NCBI GenBank assembly: GCA_900768125.1
Contig: CAAGBS010000047.1
Location: 1-64,000 of the forward strand
Source of the DNA: Oscillospiraceae bacterium
GTDB lineage: Bacteria > Bacillota > Clostridia > Oscillospirales > Ruminococcaceae
Length of the DNA stretch: 64,000 bases
Direction of reading: 5' to 3'
The stretch's first letter is position 1. The number at the start of each line of letters is the position of its first letter. The notes below the pieces were generated by a model, which ran no database searches, was not told where the DNA came from, and saw only the letters and a list, made by a program, of their open reading frames with translations. Shown in pieces: positions 50,078 to 58,912 of the stretch. The position numbers were made by a program, and so were the translations under genes.

Positions 50078-50131
50078 TATATATCAAATCCTTTCCTCTG
50101 AAAACCGGAAAAGCCCGGTACACATATTGAT

Positions 50132-50160
50132 ATTATATCACAAACAGTCAGAAATTGCAA
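50132..50160 (-). promoter_or_regulatory. Promoter of the activase gene
   Basis: Minus strand TTGCAA (50160-50155), 17 nt, TATAAT (50137-50132). Confidence 0.65.
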
Positions 50161-50236
50161 GCGCAAAGGAATGGATTCCCGGGGTGTTTTGTGATGTTTT
50201 TCTGAAAAAAACTGTTGCAGTAACTTACGGCGCCTA

Positions 50237-50265
50237 TTGACAAATGCCGCTGTAAAGCGTAAAAT
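50237..50265 (+). promoter_or_regulatory. Promoter of the GNAT-comM genes
   Basis: TTGACA (50237-50242), 17 nt, TAAAAT (50260-50265); GAAAGGAGCG lies before the ATG at 50300. Confidence 0.8.
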
Positions 50266-50299
50266 ATAAGCAAGTCAAAATCGAAAGGAGCGGTCATAC

Positions 50300-50803
50300 A
50301 TGACCATCAGACCCGCACGAGAGGAAGACCTCCCCGCTCTTCTGGAAATATATAACTATGAAGTTGAACACGGAGCTGCGACCCTTGACCTTAATCCCCG
50401 CACGCCTGAGGAATGGAAATCCTGGTACAGCAAGCACCAATCTGACACGCATTTCATACTTGTGAGCGAGAAAAACGGTATGCCGACCGGCTACGCCTCC
50501 CTATCGGAATACCGCCAAAAAGAAGCGTATTCATCGACTGTGGAACTTTCTGTCTACATATCCCCCGACCACCGCAGGCAGGGAGCCGCCTCCGCGCTGA
50601 TGGGCGCAGTCCTCGACCGCGCGAGGGAATGCGGGAAGCTGCACAGCGTGGTGTCGGTCATAACCGCCGGGAACGAGGCGAGCGAGAAGCTTCACCGGAA
50701 ATTCGGGTTCACGTTCTGCGGAACACTCCACCAGGTGGGCTTCAAAAACGGTAAATTCCGCAACATCGACAATTTCGAGCTGATGCTCGGAAGACAGGAG
50801 TAA
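50300..50803 (+). CDS. GNAT N-acetyltransferase (phosphinothricin acetyltransferase-like)
   Basis: A 167-residue acetyl-CoA-dependent acetyltransferase. Seen: IRPAREEDLPALLEIYNYEV, the strand GYASLSEYRQKEAYSSTVELSVYI, the acetyl-CoA loop HRRQGAASALMGAVLDRARE, and a late NEASEKLHRKFGFTFCGTLHQVGFK. The ordering is typical of Pat/MnaT proteins, which acetylate small amines or methionine derivatives. The substrate is unknown. It is followed after 2 nt by comM. Confidence 0.88.
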   Translation: MTIRPAREEDLPALLEIYNYEVEHGAATLDLNPRTPEEWKSWYSKHQSDTHFILVSEKNGMPTGYASLSEYRQKEAYSSTVELSVYISPDHRRQGAASALMGAVLDRARECGKLHSVVSVITAGNEASEKLHRKFGFTFCGTLHQVGFKNGKFRNIDNFELMLGRQE

Positions 50804-50805
50804 AA

Positions 50806-52332
50806 ATGTTCAGTGAAATAAAAAGCGCAGGTCTGTTCGGACTGAATGCATTCATGGTGACCGTTCAGGCAAGCATCGCGCCTGGTCAGCCGTCTTTCGA
50901 CATTGTCGGAATGCCCGACATCGCAGTCCAGGAGAGCAAGGCGCGTATCCGTGCGGTTCTGGGTCACCTGGAACTTAAACTGCTCAATGGAAAAGTAACC
51001 GTTAACCTCGCGCCCGCAAGCGTCCGGAAAATAGGCTCGATGTTCGACCTGCCGATAATAACCGCGCTGATGAAGCTGGGCGGTCTTATTTCCGCTGACC
51101 TTTCAGACAGTGTTTTCATCGGGGAGCTTTCGCTTGACGGGAAGCTCGCCCCTGTCAACGGCGCGCTTTCAATGGTGCTCACCGCCGCGCAGAACGGCGT
51201 AAAGCGCGTTTTCCTGCCGAAAGCGAATGCAAAGGAAGCCTCGGTCGCGGGCGGGATAGAAGTCTACGGCGTGGAGCATATTGCTCAGCTTATTGAATTT
51301 CTGAAGCACGGCACCGGGCTTTCCCCGGAGGATAAATACATTCCGGAACGCCGCAAGGACGCTCACCTGCTGGATTTTGCGGACGTCATGGGGCAGTCGC
51401 AGGCGAAATCTGCGATAGTAGTCGCGGCGGCCGGCTCGCACAATCTGCTCATGCTCGGACCGCCCGGCTCGGGAAAATCCATGCTCGCCAAGCGGATACC
51501 CTCGATACTCCCGGAAATAACATTTGCCGAAAGCATAGAGACCACCCAGATATACTCGGTCGCCGGGGAAATAAACCCTGCAGAGCCGCTCGTGACCGAG
51601 CGTCCGTTCCGCGCCGTCAGCCACACCGCCTCCGCAGTAGGACTGGTTGGCGGTGGAAGCATTCCGCGACCAGGCGAGATAAGTCTCGCGCATAACGGCG
51701 TGCTGTTCCTGGACGAGCTTCCGGAGTTTGACCGCCGTGTGCTGGAAGCGCTCCGCCAGCCGCTAGAGAACGGAGATATAGTCATATCCCGCGCCAGCGG
51801 TTCGGTCAGCTACCCGTGCCGGGTGATGCTGGTCGCCGCCATGAACCCATGTCCCTGCGGAAACTATGGTAATCCGGTCAGGAAATGCACCTGCACGCCG
51901 CAGAAAGTCACAGCTTACCTTAATCGTATAAGTCAGCCCGTACTCGACCGAATCGACATTCAGATAGAGATAAAGCCCGTGGAATACTCCGACCTTAGCA
52001 GCCGCATTCCGCAGGAAAGTTCCGCAGCCATCGCAGAGCGCGTGCAGAAAGCCGTGGAGATACAGAAAAAACGGTTCGCCGGAACGGATATCCGCAGCAA
52101 CAGCGGGATAACCTCGGATATAATCGGCGAGGTGTGCCGGCTGACTCCCGACGCGGAGGAAATGCTGCGCTCCGCATTCGACAGACTGGGGCTTTCCGCC
52201 CGCGCCTACGACCGCATTCTAAAAGTTGCGAGGACCTGCGCCGACCTGTCGGGAAGCGAGGAGATAGACAAGCCGCACATAGCGCAGGCGATAAGTTTCC
52301 GCAGCCTTGACCGGAAATACTGGAACAGATAG
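50806..52332 (+). CDS. comM: YifB/ComM-family Mg-chelatase-like AAA ATPase
   Basis: A 508-residue AAA+ protein. N-terminal Lon-like domain (about 1-170) with GMPDIAVQESKARIRAVL; Walker A GPPGSGKSM (218-226); the Mg-chelatase core with FLDELPEFDRRVLEALRQPLENG (Walker B) and MNPCPCGNYG; C-terminal helical domain with LGLSARAYDRILKVARTCADL and ISFRSLDRKYW. In naturally competent bacteria ComM helps branch migration during transformation; in Clostridia the role is less clear. Complete and intact. Confidence 0.93.
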   Translation: MFSEIKSAGLFGLNAFMVTVQASIAPGQPSFDIVGMPDIAVQESKARIRAVLGHLELKLLNGKVTVNLAPASVRKIGSMFDLPIITALMKLGGLISADLSDSVFIGELSLDGKLAPVNGALSMVLTAAQNGVKRVFLPKANAKEASVAGGIEVYGVEHIAQLIEFLKHGTGLSPEDKYIPERRKDAHLLDFADVMGQSQAKSAIVVAAAGSHNLLMLGPPGSGKSMLAKRIPSILPEITFAESIETTQIYSVAGEINPAEPLVTERPFRAVSHTASAVGLVGGGSIPRPGEISLAHNGVLFLDELPEFDRRVLEALRQPLENGDIVISRASGSVSYPCRVMLVAAMNPCPCGNYGNPVRKCTCTPQKVTAYLNRISQPVLDRIDIQIEIKPVEYSDLSSRIPQESSAAIAERVQKAVEIQKKRFAGTDIRSNSGITSDIIGEVCRLTPDAEEMLRSAFDRLGLSARAYDRILKVARTCADLSGSEEIDKPHIAQAISFRSLDRKYWNR

Positions 52333-52389
52333 GTCTAGTTTGGCGCAGGATAAGAAAACTATAATTTAAGTTTAAAGCGCAGAGAGCAA

Positions 52390-52432
52390 GCGGGAGGGGC
52401 AAACAGGACGTTTGCCCTCCCGCCATTTAATT
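52390..52432 (+). terminator. Terminator after comM
   Basis: GCGGGAGGGGCAAAC (52390-52404) and GTTTGCCCTCCCGC (52410-52423) form a 14-bp stem with one bulge, followed by CATTTAATT. Confidence 0.85.
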
Positions 52433-52508
52433 CCGAACCATTCTGAACACAAGTTTACACCATCACATAATTTTTTGCTCAGTTTTTGAACATTTTATTG
52501 TTTTCCAC

Positions 52509-52537
52509 TTGAAAAATAACAGAATTGATGGTATAAT
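52509..52537 (+). promoter_or_regulatory. Promoter of aspS
   Basis: TTGAAA (52509-52514), 17 nt, TATAAT (52532-52537). About 50 nt of leader precede the ATG at 52591. Confidence 0.78.
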
Positions 52538-52590
52538 TAAAAATAATGCGGATTTTTCCGGTATATCAAAAGAAAGAAGGAACTATTTTT

Positions 52591-54366
52591 ATGGCAGACA
52601 CAATGCAGGGTCTGAGACGGACATGCTTATGCGGCGAAGTTACGCTGGAGATGGGCGAAGTCGTTGTCGGCGGATTCACACAGAGAGTACGCGACAAGGG
52701 CAGCCTTATCTTCATAGATTTAAGAGACAAGTCAGGTATAGTTCAGCTTGTTTTCGATGAAACCACCGAAAAGAGCGTTTTCGAAAAGGCAGAGAGCGTC
52801 CGCTCCGAGTACGTCCTGCTTGCCAAGGGTACCGTGCGCGCCCGCGAGAGCGTGAACACCGAGATAAAGACCGGCGGCGTTGAGATAGTCGTCACCGAAC
52901 TGCGCATTCTTTCCAAGGCGCAGACCCCTCCATTTGAGATAGTAAGCAACACCAAGACAAACGAGGAGCTTCGCTTAAAGTACCGCTACCTCGACCTGCG
53001 CCGCGAACCGCTGCAGAAAAACCTCATGATGCGCCACGAGATAGCAAAGGCAGCCCGCGAGTACTTCTACGCGAACGGCTTCACCGAGATAGAGACCCCG
53101 ATGATGATAAAGTCCACGCCCGAGGGCGCGCGCGACTACATCGTGCCGTCCCGTATCCACAACGGAAAGTTCTACGCGCTGCCCCAGTCCCCGCAGATGT
53201 ACAAGCAGCTTCTCATGATAGCAGGTATGGACAGATATATCCAGCTTGCGCGCTGCTTCCGCGATGAGGACCTGCGCGCAGACCGCCAGCCTGAGTTCAC
53301 GCAGATAGACCTTGAAATGTCGTTCGTTGACGTTGACGATATCCTTGAGTGCCTGGAGGGCTTCGTAAAACACCTCTACAAGACCGTTCTCAACGTTGAT
53401 ATACCCACCCCGCTCCCCCGCCTGACCTACGACGAGGCAATGAACCGCTACGGCTCCGACAAGCCGGATACCCGCTTCGGCATGGAGATAACCAACATCT
53501 CCGATATCGTCAAGGACTGCGGATTCTCCGTATTCAAGGACGCGATAGCAAACGGCGGTTCGGTACGCGGCATAGTCGCAAAGGGCGCCGCCGCTAAACT
53601 CACCCGCAAGGAGATCGACAAGCAGACTGAGTTCGTGCGCGGTATCGGTGCAAAGGGTCTCGCTTATGTAAGATGGGTGGACGACGCTCCCAACTGCTCG
53701 TTCGCAAAGTTCATGGGCGAGGGCGAACTTGAGGCGATCCTCAAGTCGCTCGGCTGCGAAAAGGGCGACGTTGCGCTAATCGTTGCCGACAAGGACAAGG
53801 TGACGCTCCCCGTGCTCGGCGCGCTCCGTCTGAAGATAGCAAAGCAGCTTGACATTATCCCCGAGGGCTGGAACTTCCTTTGGATAGTGGAGTTCCCGTT
53901 CTTCGAGTACGACGAGGAGTCCGGCGAGTGGCTCGCTATGCACCACCCGTTCACAATGCCGCTCGATGAGTGCATTCCCTATCTCGACACCGACAAGGCG
54001 AGAGTACGCGCAAAGTGCTACGACCTCGTGCTCAACGGCATCGAGCTTTCCAGCGGCTCTATCAGAATCACTGACCCCGAACTTCAGCAGCACATGTTCG
54101 AAATGCTCGGCATGACCGACGAGGAGATAAACGCCAAGTTCGGCTTCCTCGTTGACGCATACAAGTACGGCGCACCTCCCCACGGTGGCGCAGGCATCGG
54201 TCTCGACAGACTTGCAATGCTGATGTGCGGCTGCGACAGCCTGCGCGATGTAACTGCATTCCCCAAGGTGCAGAATGCAAGCGAGCTGATGAGCGAAGCC
54301 CCCTCCACGGTAAGCGAGGAGCAGCTTAAGGAACTCGGAATAGCTATCACAAACAGCGAGGAATAA
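52591..54366 (+). CDS. aspS: Aspartate-tRNA ligase
   Basis: A 591-residue class IIb synthetase. N-terminal OB-fold anticodon domain with GFTQRVRDKGSLIFIDLRDKSG; catalytic core with motif 1 near EIETPMMIKSTPEGARDYIVPSR in parts, QSPQMYKQLLM, motif 2 ARCFRDEDLRADRQPEFTQIDLE, the bacterial insertion, and motif 3 GGAGIGLDRLAMLM. The start is the ATG of MADTM, with AAGGA 9 nt upstream; the longer frame from 52546 runs from the promoter. AspRS of this bacterial type may be discriminating or not; gatCAB is not in the window. Confidence 0.96.
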   Translation: MADTMQGLRRTCLCGEVTLEMGEVVVGGFTQRVRDKGSLIFIDLRDKSGIVQLVFDETTEKSVFEKAESVRSEYVLLAKGTVRARESVNTEIKTGGVEIVVTELRILSKAQTPPFEIVSNTKTNEELRLKYRYLDLRREPLQKNLMMRHEIAKAAREYFYANGFTEIETPMMIKSTPEGARDYIVPSRIHNGKFYALPQSPQMYKQLLMIAGMDRYIQLARCFRDEDLRADRQPEFTQIDLEMSFVDVDDILECLEGFVKHLYKTVLNVDIPTPLPRLTYDEAMNRYGSDKPDTRFGMEITNISDIVKDCGFSVFKDAIANGGSVRGIVAKGAAAKLTRKEIDKQTEFVRGIGAKGLAYVRWVDDAPNCSFAKFMGEGELEAILKSLGCEKGDVALIVADKDKVTLPVLGALRLKIAKQLDIIPEGWNFLWIVEFPFFEYDEESGEWLAMHHPFTMPLDECIPYLDTDKARVRAKCYDLVLNGIELSSGSIRITDPELQQHMFEMLGMTDEEINAKFGFLVDAYKYGAPPHGGAGIGLDRLAMLMCGCDSLRDVTAFPKVQNASELMSEAPSTVSEEQLKELGIAITNSEE

Positions 54367-54385
54367 TTTTACAGGCGGTGTAGTT

Positions 54386-54853
54386 ATGGATAAGCGGGAA
54401 TACAAGGAACTTTCGGAACTTGCGGCGAACGGCGGCACAAAGGCGTTCGCGCTGCTCTACGAAACGGTGTACCGCGAGATGTACTACACCGCCTTTTATA
54501 CGCTCTGCGTAGACGCTGACGCGGTGGAACTGGTCACGGCCTCCGCGCGGGACGGAATGTCCACGATAAGCAAGATTCGCACTGAGGAAGCGTTCCGCGC
54601 TTTCATGCTGAGGAATCTCTGCGCCCGGATACGCACCCGCCTGAAGGAATCCCCCGTGAAGCCGCTTCCGGAAAGCGATGGATTCGATATCCTGGCGGAA
54701 TTTGCAAAGCTGGAGGACAGCGAGCGCCTTATAGCCAGCATGTACATTGCCGCAAGACTCCAGCCTGCGGATATCGCGCTGTACACCGGGATCAATTCAA
54801 CGGCGGTCAACAAAACGCTGGAGCGCGTGCTGAGCGCGTTTGAACTCGACTGA
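54386..54853 (+). CDS. ECF sigma-factor-like protein
   Basis: A 155-residue protein resembling the two helical regions of ECF sigma factors. Region 2-like helices AFALLYETVYREMYYTAFYTLC with DADAVELVTASARDG; region 4-like helices LEDSERLIASMYIAARLQPADIALYTG with INSTAVNKTLERVLSAFE. The usual region 2 promoter-melting residues and the conserved aromatic/acidic core are weak, so it may be a divergent ECF factor or a sigma-like adaptor. It lies 28 nt before a large membrane protein, the usual place of an anti-sigma factor. AGGCGGTG lies before the ATG, 20 nt after aspS. Confidence 0.65.
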   Translation: MDKREYKELSELAANGGTKAFALLYETVYREMYYTAFYTLCVDADAVELVTASARDGMSTISKIRTEEAFRAFMLRNLCARIRTRLKESPVKPLPESDGFDILAEFAKLEDSERLIASMYIAARLQPADIALYTGINSTAVNKTLERVLSAFELD

Positions 54854-54880
54854 ATATCAATTCCACAATGAAAGGAGTGA

Positions 54881-57145
54881 ATGCCGGTGACGGTCTCTGA
54901 GATACGTGAGCTTATGCTTGAAAAGGTCATACCCGAAAGTCTTATGCCGCAGAACATAGCTGTCTGCCTGATGGACGAAAACGCAGCCCCGCCGGAACTG
55001 GACGCATTCACATTCCTGAACCGGCTGCGGTCGCTGGGAATAGGCTCCGCGGACTTCCTCTATCTGCTGAAAGGCTGCGGCGCGCCCGAGGAAGCAGTCG
55101 CGAAGATCGAGCAGCACCCGGACATGAATCTGCAATCGCTGATAGTCACGCTGGACAGCTCAGGGCTGACCGCAAAAGACTACACCCGAATGCTCTACAC
55201 CGCCCGCCAGCTGTGGGAGCACACCATCACAATGCGGCTGGAAAAAGCGGACATCGAAGCCGCCGAAAAAGCTAAATTCCAGGAAGTCCCCGAGACTCCC
55301 AAACCGCAGGCCGAGCCGGCTCAGCCGGATTTTTCCGCGACTGCCGAGTTGATAAACCCGGCTTCGATAACCGTAGCCGCCGTCCAGGACGAACCCAGCA
55401 AACCCCAGCCGGAAGCAGCTCAGTCCGAGACGGAAAGCAAACCCGTAAAGACCGCGCGCCAGAAGAAGCGCCGGAAAGATTCCGATGACGAGCCGGATAC
55501 AGTCCACGCAGAGCCGCCGGTGATGACCGCGCGCCAGAAAAAACGCACAATTGACGATCTCGCGGAGGAACTCGGCATAGCGGCTGAAATCGAGGACGAA
55601 CCTGAGGAAAAGTACACCGCCCGCCAGCGCAGGAAGAAAAAATCTGAGGAGACTGCGGAGGAAGAACCCCAGCAGTACGAAGAAACCATCGAGGATTCCC
55701 CGAAAGCCCGCCGGAGTGCGATAATAGCCGCAGCGGTGGGAGCGGCGGTGCTGTTCGCGCTCGACCCTGTGATGGATATTCTGGGATTTGCGAACAGTGA
55801 AATCTCCGGAAGCCATCTTCATTTTGCCGCCGATAGTTCCGAGATATTCTCGGAAATTTACACCGCTTACTCCAACGGTTCGCTCGGCGGTTCCGACATT
55901 CAGCCGATTCCGCAGAACGAACAGGTATTCGGCGAACTGCTGATAAACTCCGGCGATGAACTGGGCGTATTCTCGGACGATACCGCGATATGGACTGCCG
56001 ACCCGGACGTTATCAGGCTGTACAATCCCGGCGAAGCCTCCGGCACTGCGGAGATTCTCCCGCCGGAGGGCGCTGAATTTGTCAGGGTTTTCCAGACCGA
56101 AAGCGGGATCACTGCGATATATTCAAGCGGCAGCGAGTGCGGTCTGATGGGAATTGACGGCAGCGGAGCGGCTTGGAACAGCAGTCAGTCAGGTGCGCTG
56201 ACCGATATCTTCTGCGACAGCGATATCATCATGCTTGGCAGCGTTTATACTCCCGCGTTCACCCGCAGCTTCACCATCGAAGACGAACTTGAATATCTCC
56301 CGTGGACCGCTTCCGGCGGCTCGCGGACGGCTTTCGCACCCGCTGAGGTCGCAGTTTCCGGCGGCGCGGACGGCTGCAGCTATGCGGTATGGTGCGAATA
56401 CGGCGCGGAAAACGGCGCGCTGAACCGGAAACTTTCCGCGCTCGGCGACCCGCTGTTCAGCGGCGCGGAAAAATTCACCGCCGCAATGCGGGATATGCTG
56501 ATAAGCCTGGATAACGAGAAGCTGCACAGCCAGCCGCTGTCCGGGATAACAGCCTGCGCATACGGAGATGGGCTTACTGCCAGCGCGGAAATATCCGGCG
56601 ATTCCGTGACCGTATACATACGCGGGAACGACCTCCAGCCGCTGAGCGCGTTCACCACCGGAAGCGATGTGGACGCGCTGCGGATAAGTGGTGGAGTGCT
56701 TTACGCGTGCAACGGCGGGAAAACCGTCATGGCGGCGGATATCTCGGAGCCGTCCTCACCCGCTCCGCTCGACCTTACGGCGGCGTTCGGCAGGGTGAGC
56801 GGGGACTACGCGCTGTGCGGCGCGGCGGGTCAGAACGGAATAACCCTCACGCTGTACAAGCTGGACAACGGAAGCGCGGTGCAGTCTGACAGCTTCGCGA
56901 AGCAGCTTACGGCGGCGGAGCTGGGAACGTTCTCGTTCCGCGGCGTGAACAGCTTCGTGATAAACGGTTCGGAATGCTCGGGCGCCGCCTACAGGTACTT
57001 TGACGGCGTCTCCATGGTGGACGAGTTCGCCGAACTGGGGCGCTCAAGAAGCCTGCACACGCTGTATGACGACCGCGAGGGATTCACCGCTGCGTTCTTC
57101 GGCGAAAGGCTCACGCTTCTCCGCGGGGACGAGGTCCTGCAATAA
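54881..57145 (+). CDS. Large single-pass membrane protein, possible anti-sigma partner with extracytoplasmic beta-rich domain
   Basis: A 754-residue protein of unknown family. A cytoplasmic part (1-280): an N-terminal helical domain (SEIRELMLEKVIPESLMPQNIA to about 130), then an acidic, Pro/Glu-rich linker holding three basic ARQ-motifs: TARQKKRRKD, TARQKKRTID and TARQRRKKKS. One membrane segment follows (about 287-308, IIAAAVGAAVLFAL). The rest, about 440 residues, is extracytoplasmic and beta-rich with repeated phrases such as DVIRLYNPG, CGLMGIDGSGAAW and ALRISGGVLYACNGGK, resembling a beta-propeller. Start ATG 54881 is close to AAAGGAG (3-4 nt); the GTG at 54887 is better spaced. It follows the sigma-like gene. 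Confidence 0.68.
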   Translation: MPVTVSEIRELMLEKVIPESLMPQNIAVCLMDENAAPPELDAFTFLNRLRSLGIGSADFLYLLKGCGAPEEAVAKIEQHPDMNLQSLIVTLDSSGLTAKDYTRMLYTARQLWEHTITMRLEKADIEAAEKAKFQEVPETPKPQAEPAQPDFSATAELINPASITVAAVQDEPSKPQPEAAQSETESKPVKTARQKKRRKDSDDEPDTVHAEPPVMTARQKKRTIDDLAEELGIAAEIEDEPEEKYTARQRRKKKSEETAEEEPQQYEETIEDSPKARRSAIIAAAVGAAVLFALDPVMDILGFANSEISGSHLHFAADSSEIFSEIYTAYSNGSLGGSDIQPIPQNEQVFGELLINSGDELGVFSDDTAIWTADPDVIRLYNPGEASGTAEILPPEGAEFVRVFQTESGITAIYSSGSECGLMGIDGSGAAWNSSQSGALTDIFCDSDIIMLGSVYTPAFTRSFTIEDELEYLPWTASGGSRTAFAPAEVAVSGGADGCSYAVWCEYGAENGALNRKLSALGDPLFSGAEKFTAAMRDMLISLDNEKLHSQPLSGITACAYGDGLTASAEISGDSVTVYIRGNDLQPLSAFTTGSDVDALRISGGVLYACNGGKTVMAADISEPSSPAPLDLTAAFGRVSGDYALCGAAGQNGITLTLYKLDNGSAVQSDSFAKQLTAAELGTFSFRGVNSFVINGSECSGAAYRYFDGVSMVDEFAELGRSRSLHTLYDDREGFTAAFFGERLTLLRGDEVLQ

Positions 57146-57150
57146 TTATG

Positions 57151-57176
57151 ACCGGGGTTTTGCGCCCCGGTTTTTG
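57151..57176 (+). terminator. Terminator after the membrane protein
   Basis: ACCGGGG (57151-57157) and CCCCGGT (57165-57171) with a 7-nt loop, followed by TTTTTGCG. Confidence 0.88.
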
Positions 57177-57238
57177 CGTTATTTTTCACATAACAGGCGT
57201 TGCATATTTTAACAAATATACAAAAATCGCAAAGTATG

Positions 57239-57267
57239 TTGACACAAAATCCAGAATAGTATATAAT
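57239..57267 (+). promoter_or_regulatory. Consensus SigA promoter of the CotH gene
   Basis: TTGACA (57239-57244), 17 nt, TATAAT (57262-57267). GGAGGTG follows before the TTG start. Confidence 0.9.
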
Positions 57268-57307
57268 TAATATATGACAATTATCTACTAGCTGGAGGTG
57301 CTTTGTT

Positions 57308-58735
57308 TTGAGATTCAGACAGTTCTGCGCCGCAGCACTCGCAGTTGTACTGCTGTTAAGCGGCTGCTCCGACAAGAATACGGAAAGTACTGCGGATAAA
57401 TACACCCGTGACGGAGAAGGCAGAGTCATACCCATTTCCGATGAATATACCCCCGCCAACTACACCCCGAAATCCGAGGGCTGGAGCGTTATGAACCGTG
57501 AGATCCCCGGCGTTTTCGGGCAGGAGACCGACAAGCTTATCCCGGCGGTATTCCTCACCACGGAAGACCCCGATTCGATAACCAAGGACGAATACGTTTC
57601 CTGCACCCTGCAAATAGACGCCGGAATGACCGGTGGGCAGTACGATAGCACGGAGATACTGACCGGAAAAATTCGCGGCAGGGGTCACTCCACCTGGGAA
57701 TGGCCAAAGAAGCCGTACAAGATAAAGCTTGACGACAAGACCTCGCTGCTGGGAATGTCCGAGGCGAAGCGCTGGGTTCTGCTCGCGAATTACGCTGACG
57801 AATCGCTGCTGAGGAACACTGCGGCTTTCGAGATGGCGCGCTCGCTGGGAACGTTCCGGTTCGTGCCGCACGCTATCCCCGTGGACGTCTACATGAACGG
57901 GATATATCAGGGCGTCTACACGCTCGGCGAACAGCTTGAGGTGAAGACCTCGCGGCTTGCGATAGACGACGGGCTTGCCAACGCCGATACCGGATACCTC
58001 CTGGAAATAGGCGGCGCCGACCCCAACACCGACACCGAGGGCTGGAACTATTTCAATCTCCCCTCCGGCTGCGGCGTGAACATCAAGATAAAGTCCCCCG
58101 ACACCGAGGAAGACCCGCAGGCTGACCTGAACTGGGATCAGAAGCATTTTGATTTCATCTACGACTACGTCTGCAAGGCGGACGACGCGATAACCCACCT
58201 CGACCACTACGAGAAATACATAAATGTTGATTCGTTCATAGACTGGTTCCTGGTGCACGAGCTTACATACAATCTGGATTCCTGCTTCCGCCGCAGCTGC
58301 TATATCACTAAGCAGACCCTCGGGCGGCTGGAGATGGGGCCTGTCTGGGACTTCGACCTTGCATTCGGCAACATGTACATGGATAATCCGAAATATGATG
58401 ACTGGGCTACCATCGGCAGCCCGGACAGAAGCAGCTACATCGGCGTGACATGGTTCAACTACCTGATGACTGACGAGAGCTTCCGCGAAAAGGCGCGCGC
58501 CCGCTGGCAGGAAGTCAGGGACACGATGATAAGCTCCGCGCTGGGCGCGATAGACTACTACAAGCCGCTCGTGACACCCTCCGCAGAGGTGAACTTCGAA
58601 ATATGGAACACCCTCGGTATATCCAACGGCTTCCAGCCAGCCACCATGAAGAGCTACAACACCTACCTCGACCAGGTGCTCTACGTCAGAAAGTTCATCA
58701 ACAACCGCTCCAAATGGATAGACGAAAATCTGTGA
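57308..58735 (+). CDS. CotH-family lipoprotein (CotH kinase-like)
   Basis: A 475-residue exported lipoprotein. Signal peptide MRFRQFCAAALAVVLLLSGC with the lipobox LLSGC. The mature part has the CotH pattern: GKIRGRGHSTWEWPKKPYK, LLANYADESLLRNTAAFEMA, VDVYMNGIYQGVYTLGEQLE and GPVWDFDLAFGNMYMDNPK with the DFD catalytic aspartates. CotH in Bacillus is an atypical kinase phosphorylating spore-coat proteins; lipoprotein CotH homologues in anaerobes often accompany surface or cellulosome proteins. The target here is unknown. The start is TTG, with GGAGGTG 7 nt upstream. Confidence 0.9.
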   Translation: MRFRQFCAAALAVVLLLSGCSDKNTESTADKYTRDGEGRVIPISDEYTPANYTPKSEGWSVMNREIPGVFGQETDKLIPAVFLTTEDPDSITKDEYVSCTLQIDAGMTGGQYDSTEILTGKIRGRGHSTWEWPKKPYKIKLDDKTSLLGMSEAKRWVLLANYADESLLRNTAAFEMARSLGTFRFVPHAIPVDVYMNGIYQGVYTLGEQLEVKTSRLAIDDGLANADTGYLLEIGGADPNTDTEGWNYFNLPSGCGVNIKIKSPDTEEDPQADLNWDQKHFDFIYDYVCKADDAITHLDHYEKYINVDSFIDWFLVHELTYNLDSCFRRSCYITKQTLGRLEMGPVWDFDLAFGNMYMDNPKYDDWATIGSPDRSSYIGVTWFNYLMTDESFREKARARWQEVRDTMISSALGAIDYYKPLVTPSAEVNFEIWNTLGISNGFQPATMKSYNTYLDQVLYVRKFINNRSKWIDENL

Positions 58736-58740
58736 TACTC

Positions 58741-58770
58741 AGCCGGGACAGTATTATTGCCCCGGCTTTT
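58741..58770 (+). terminator. Terminator after CotH
   Basis: AGCCGGG (58741-58747) and CCCGGCT (58761-58767) with a 13-nt loop, followed by TTTTCTC. Confidence 0.85.
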
Positions 58771-58773
58771 CTC

Positions 58774-58802
58774 TTGACAATCACGCTCATATATGCTATA
58801 AT
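58774..58802 (+). promoter_or_regulatory. Consensus SigA promoter of the MATE gene
   Basis: TTGACA (58774-58779), 17 nt, TATAAT (58797-58802). It starts directly after the CotH terminator, so the downstream hairpin lies within its leader. Confidence 0.9.
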
Positions 58803-58808
58803 ATGAAC

Positions 58809-58880
58809 GTAAAATCAGTTGTGGATTTTTCCGGATACGCTTCCCTTTTCGCCACACAGCCCGTGCTGTGTGGTTTTTTT
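58809..58880 (+). promoter_or_regulatory. Candidate guanidine-IV (mepA-type) riboswitch or other attenuator leader
   Basis: A leader of about 105 nt lies between the promoter and the MATE gene. It ends at 58852-58880 in a strong intrinsic terminator: CCACACAGC (58852-58860), loop CCGT, GCTGTGTGG (58865-58873), then seven T. Upstream is TTGTGG (58819-58824), able to pair with the first terminator arm, and a middle section CCGGATACGCTTCCC. Guanidine-IV riboswitches sit in Clostridia before MATE-type (mepA) exporters and work by unmaking a terminator. Place, order, size and target gene fit; I cannot confirm the conserved bases from memory. Confidence 0.5.
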
Positions 58881-58912
58881 GTGCGTAAAAATAAGGAAAA
58901 ACAGGAGGTCAG

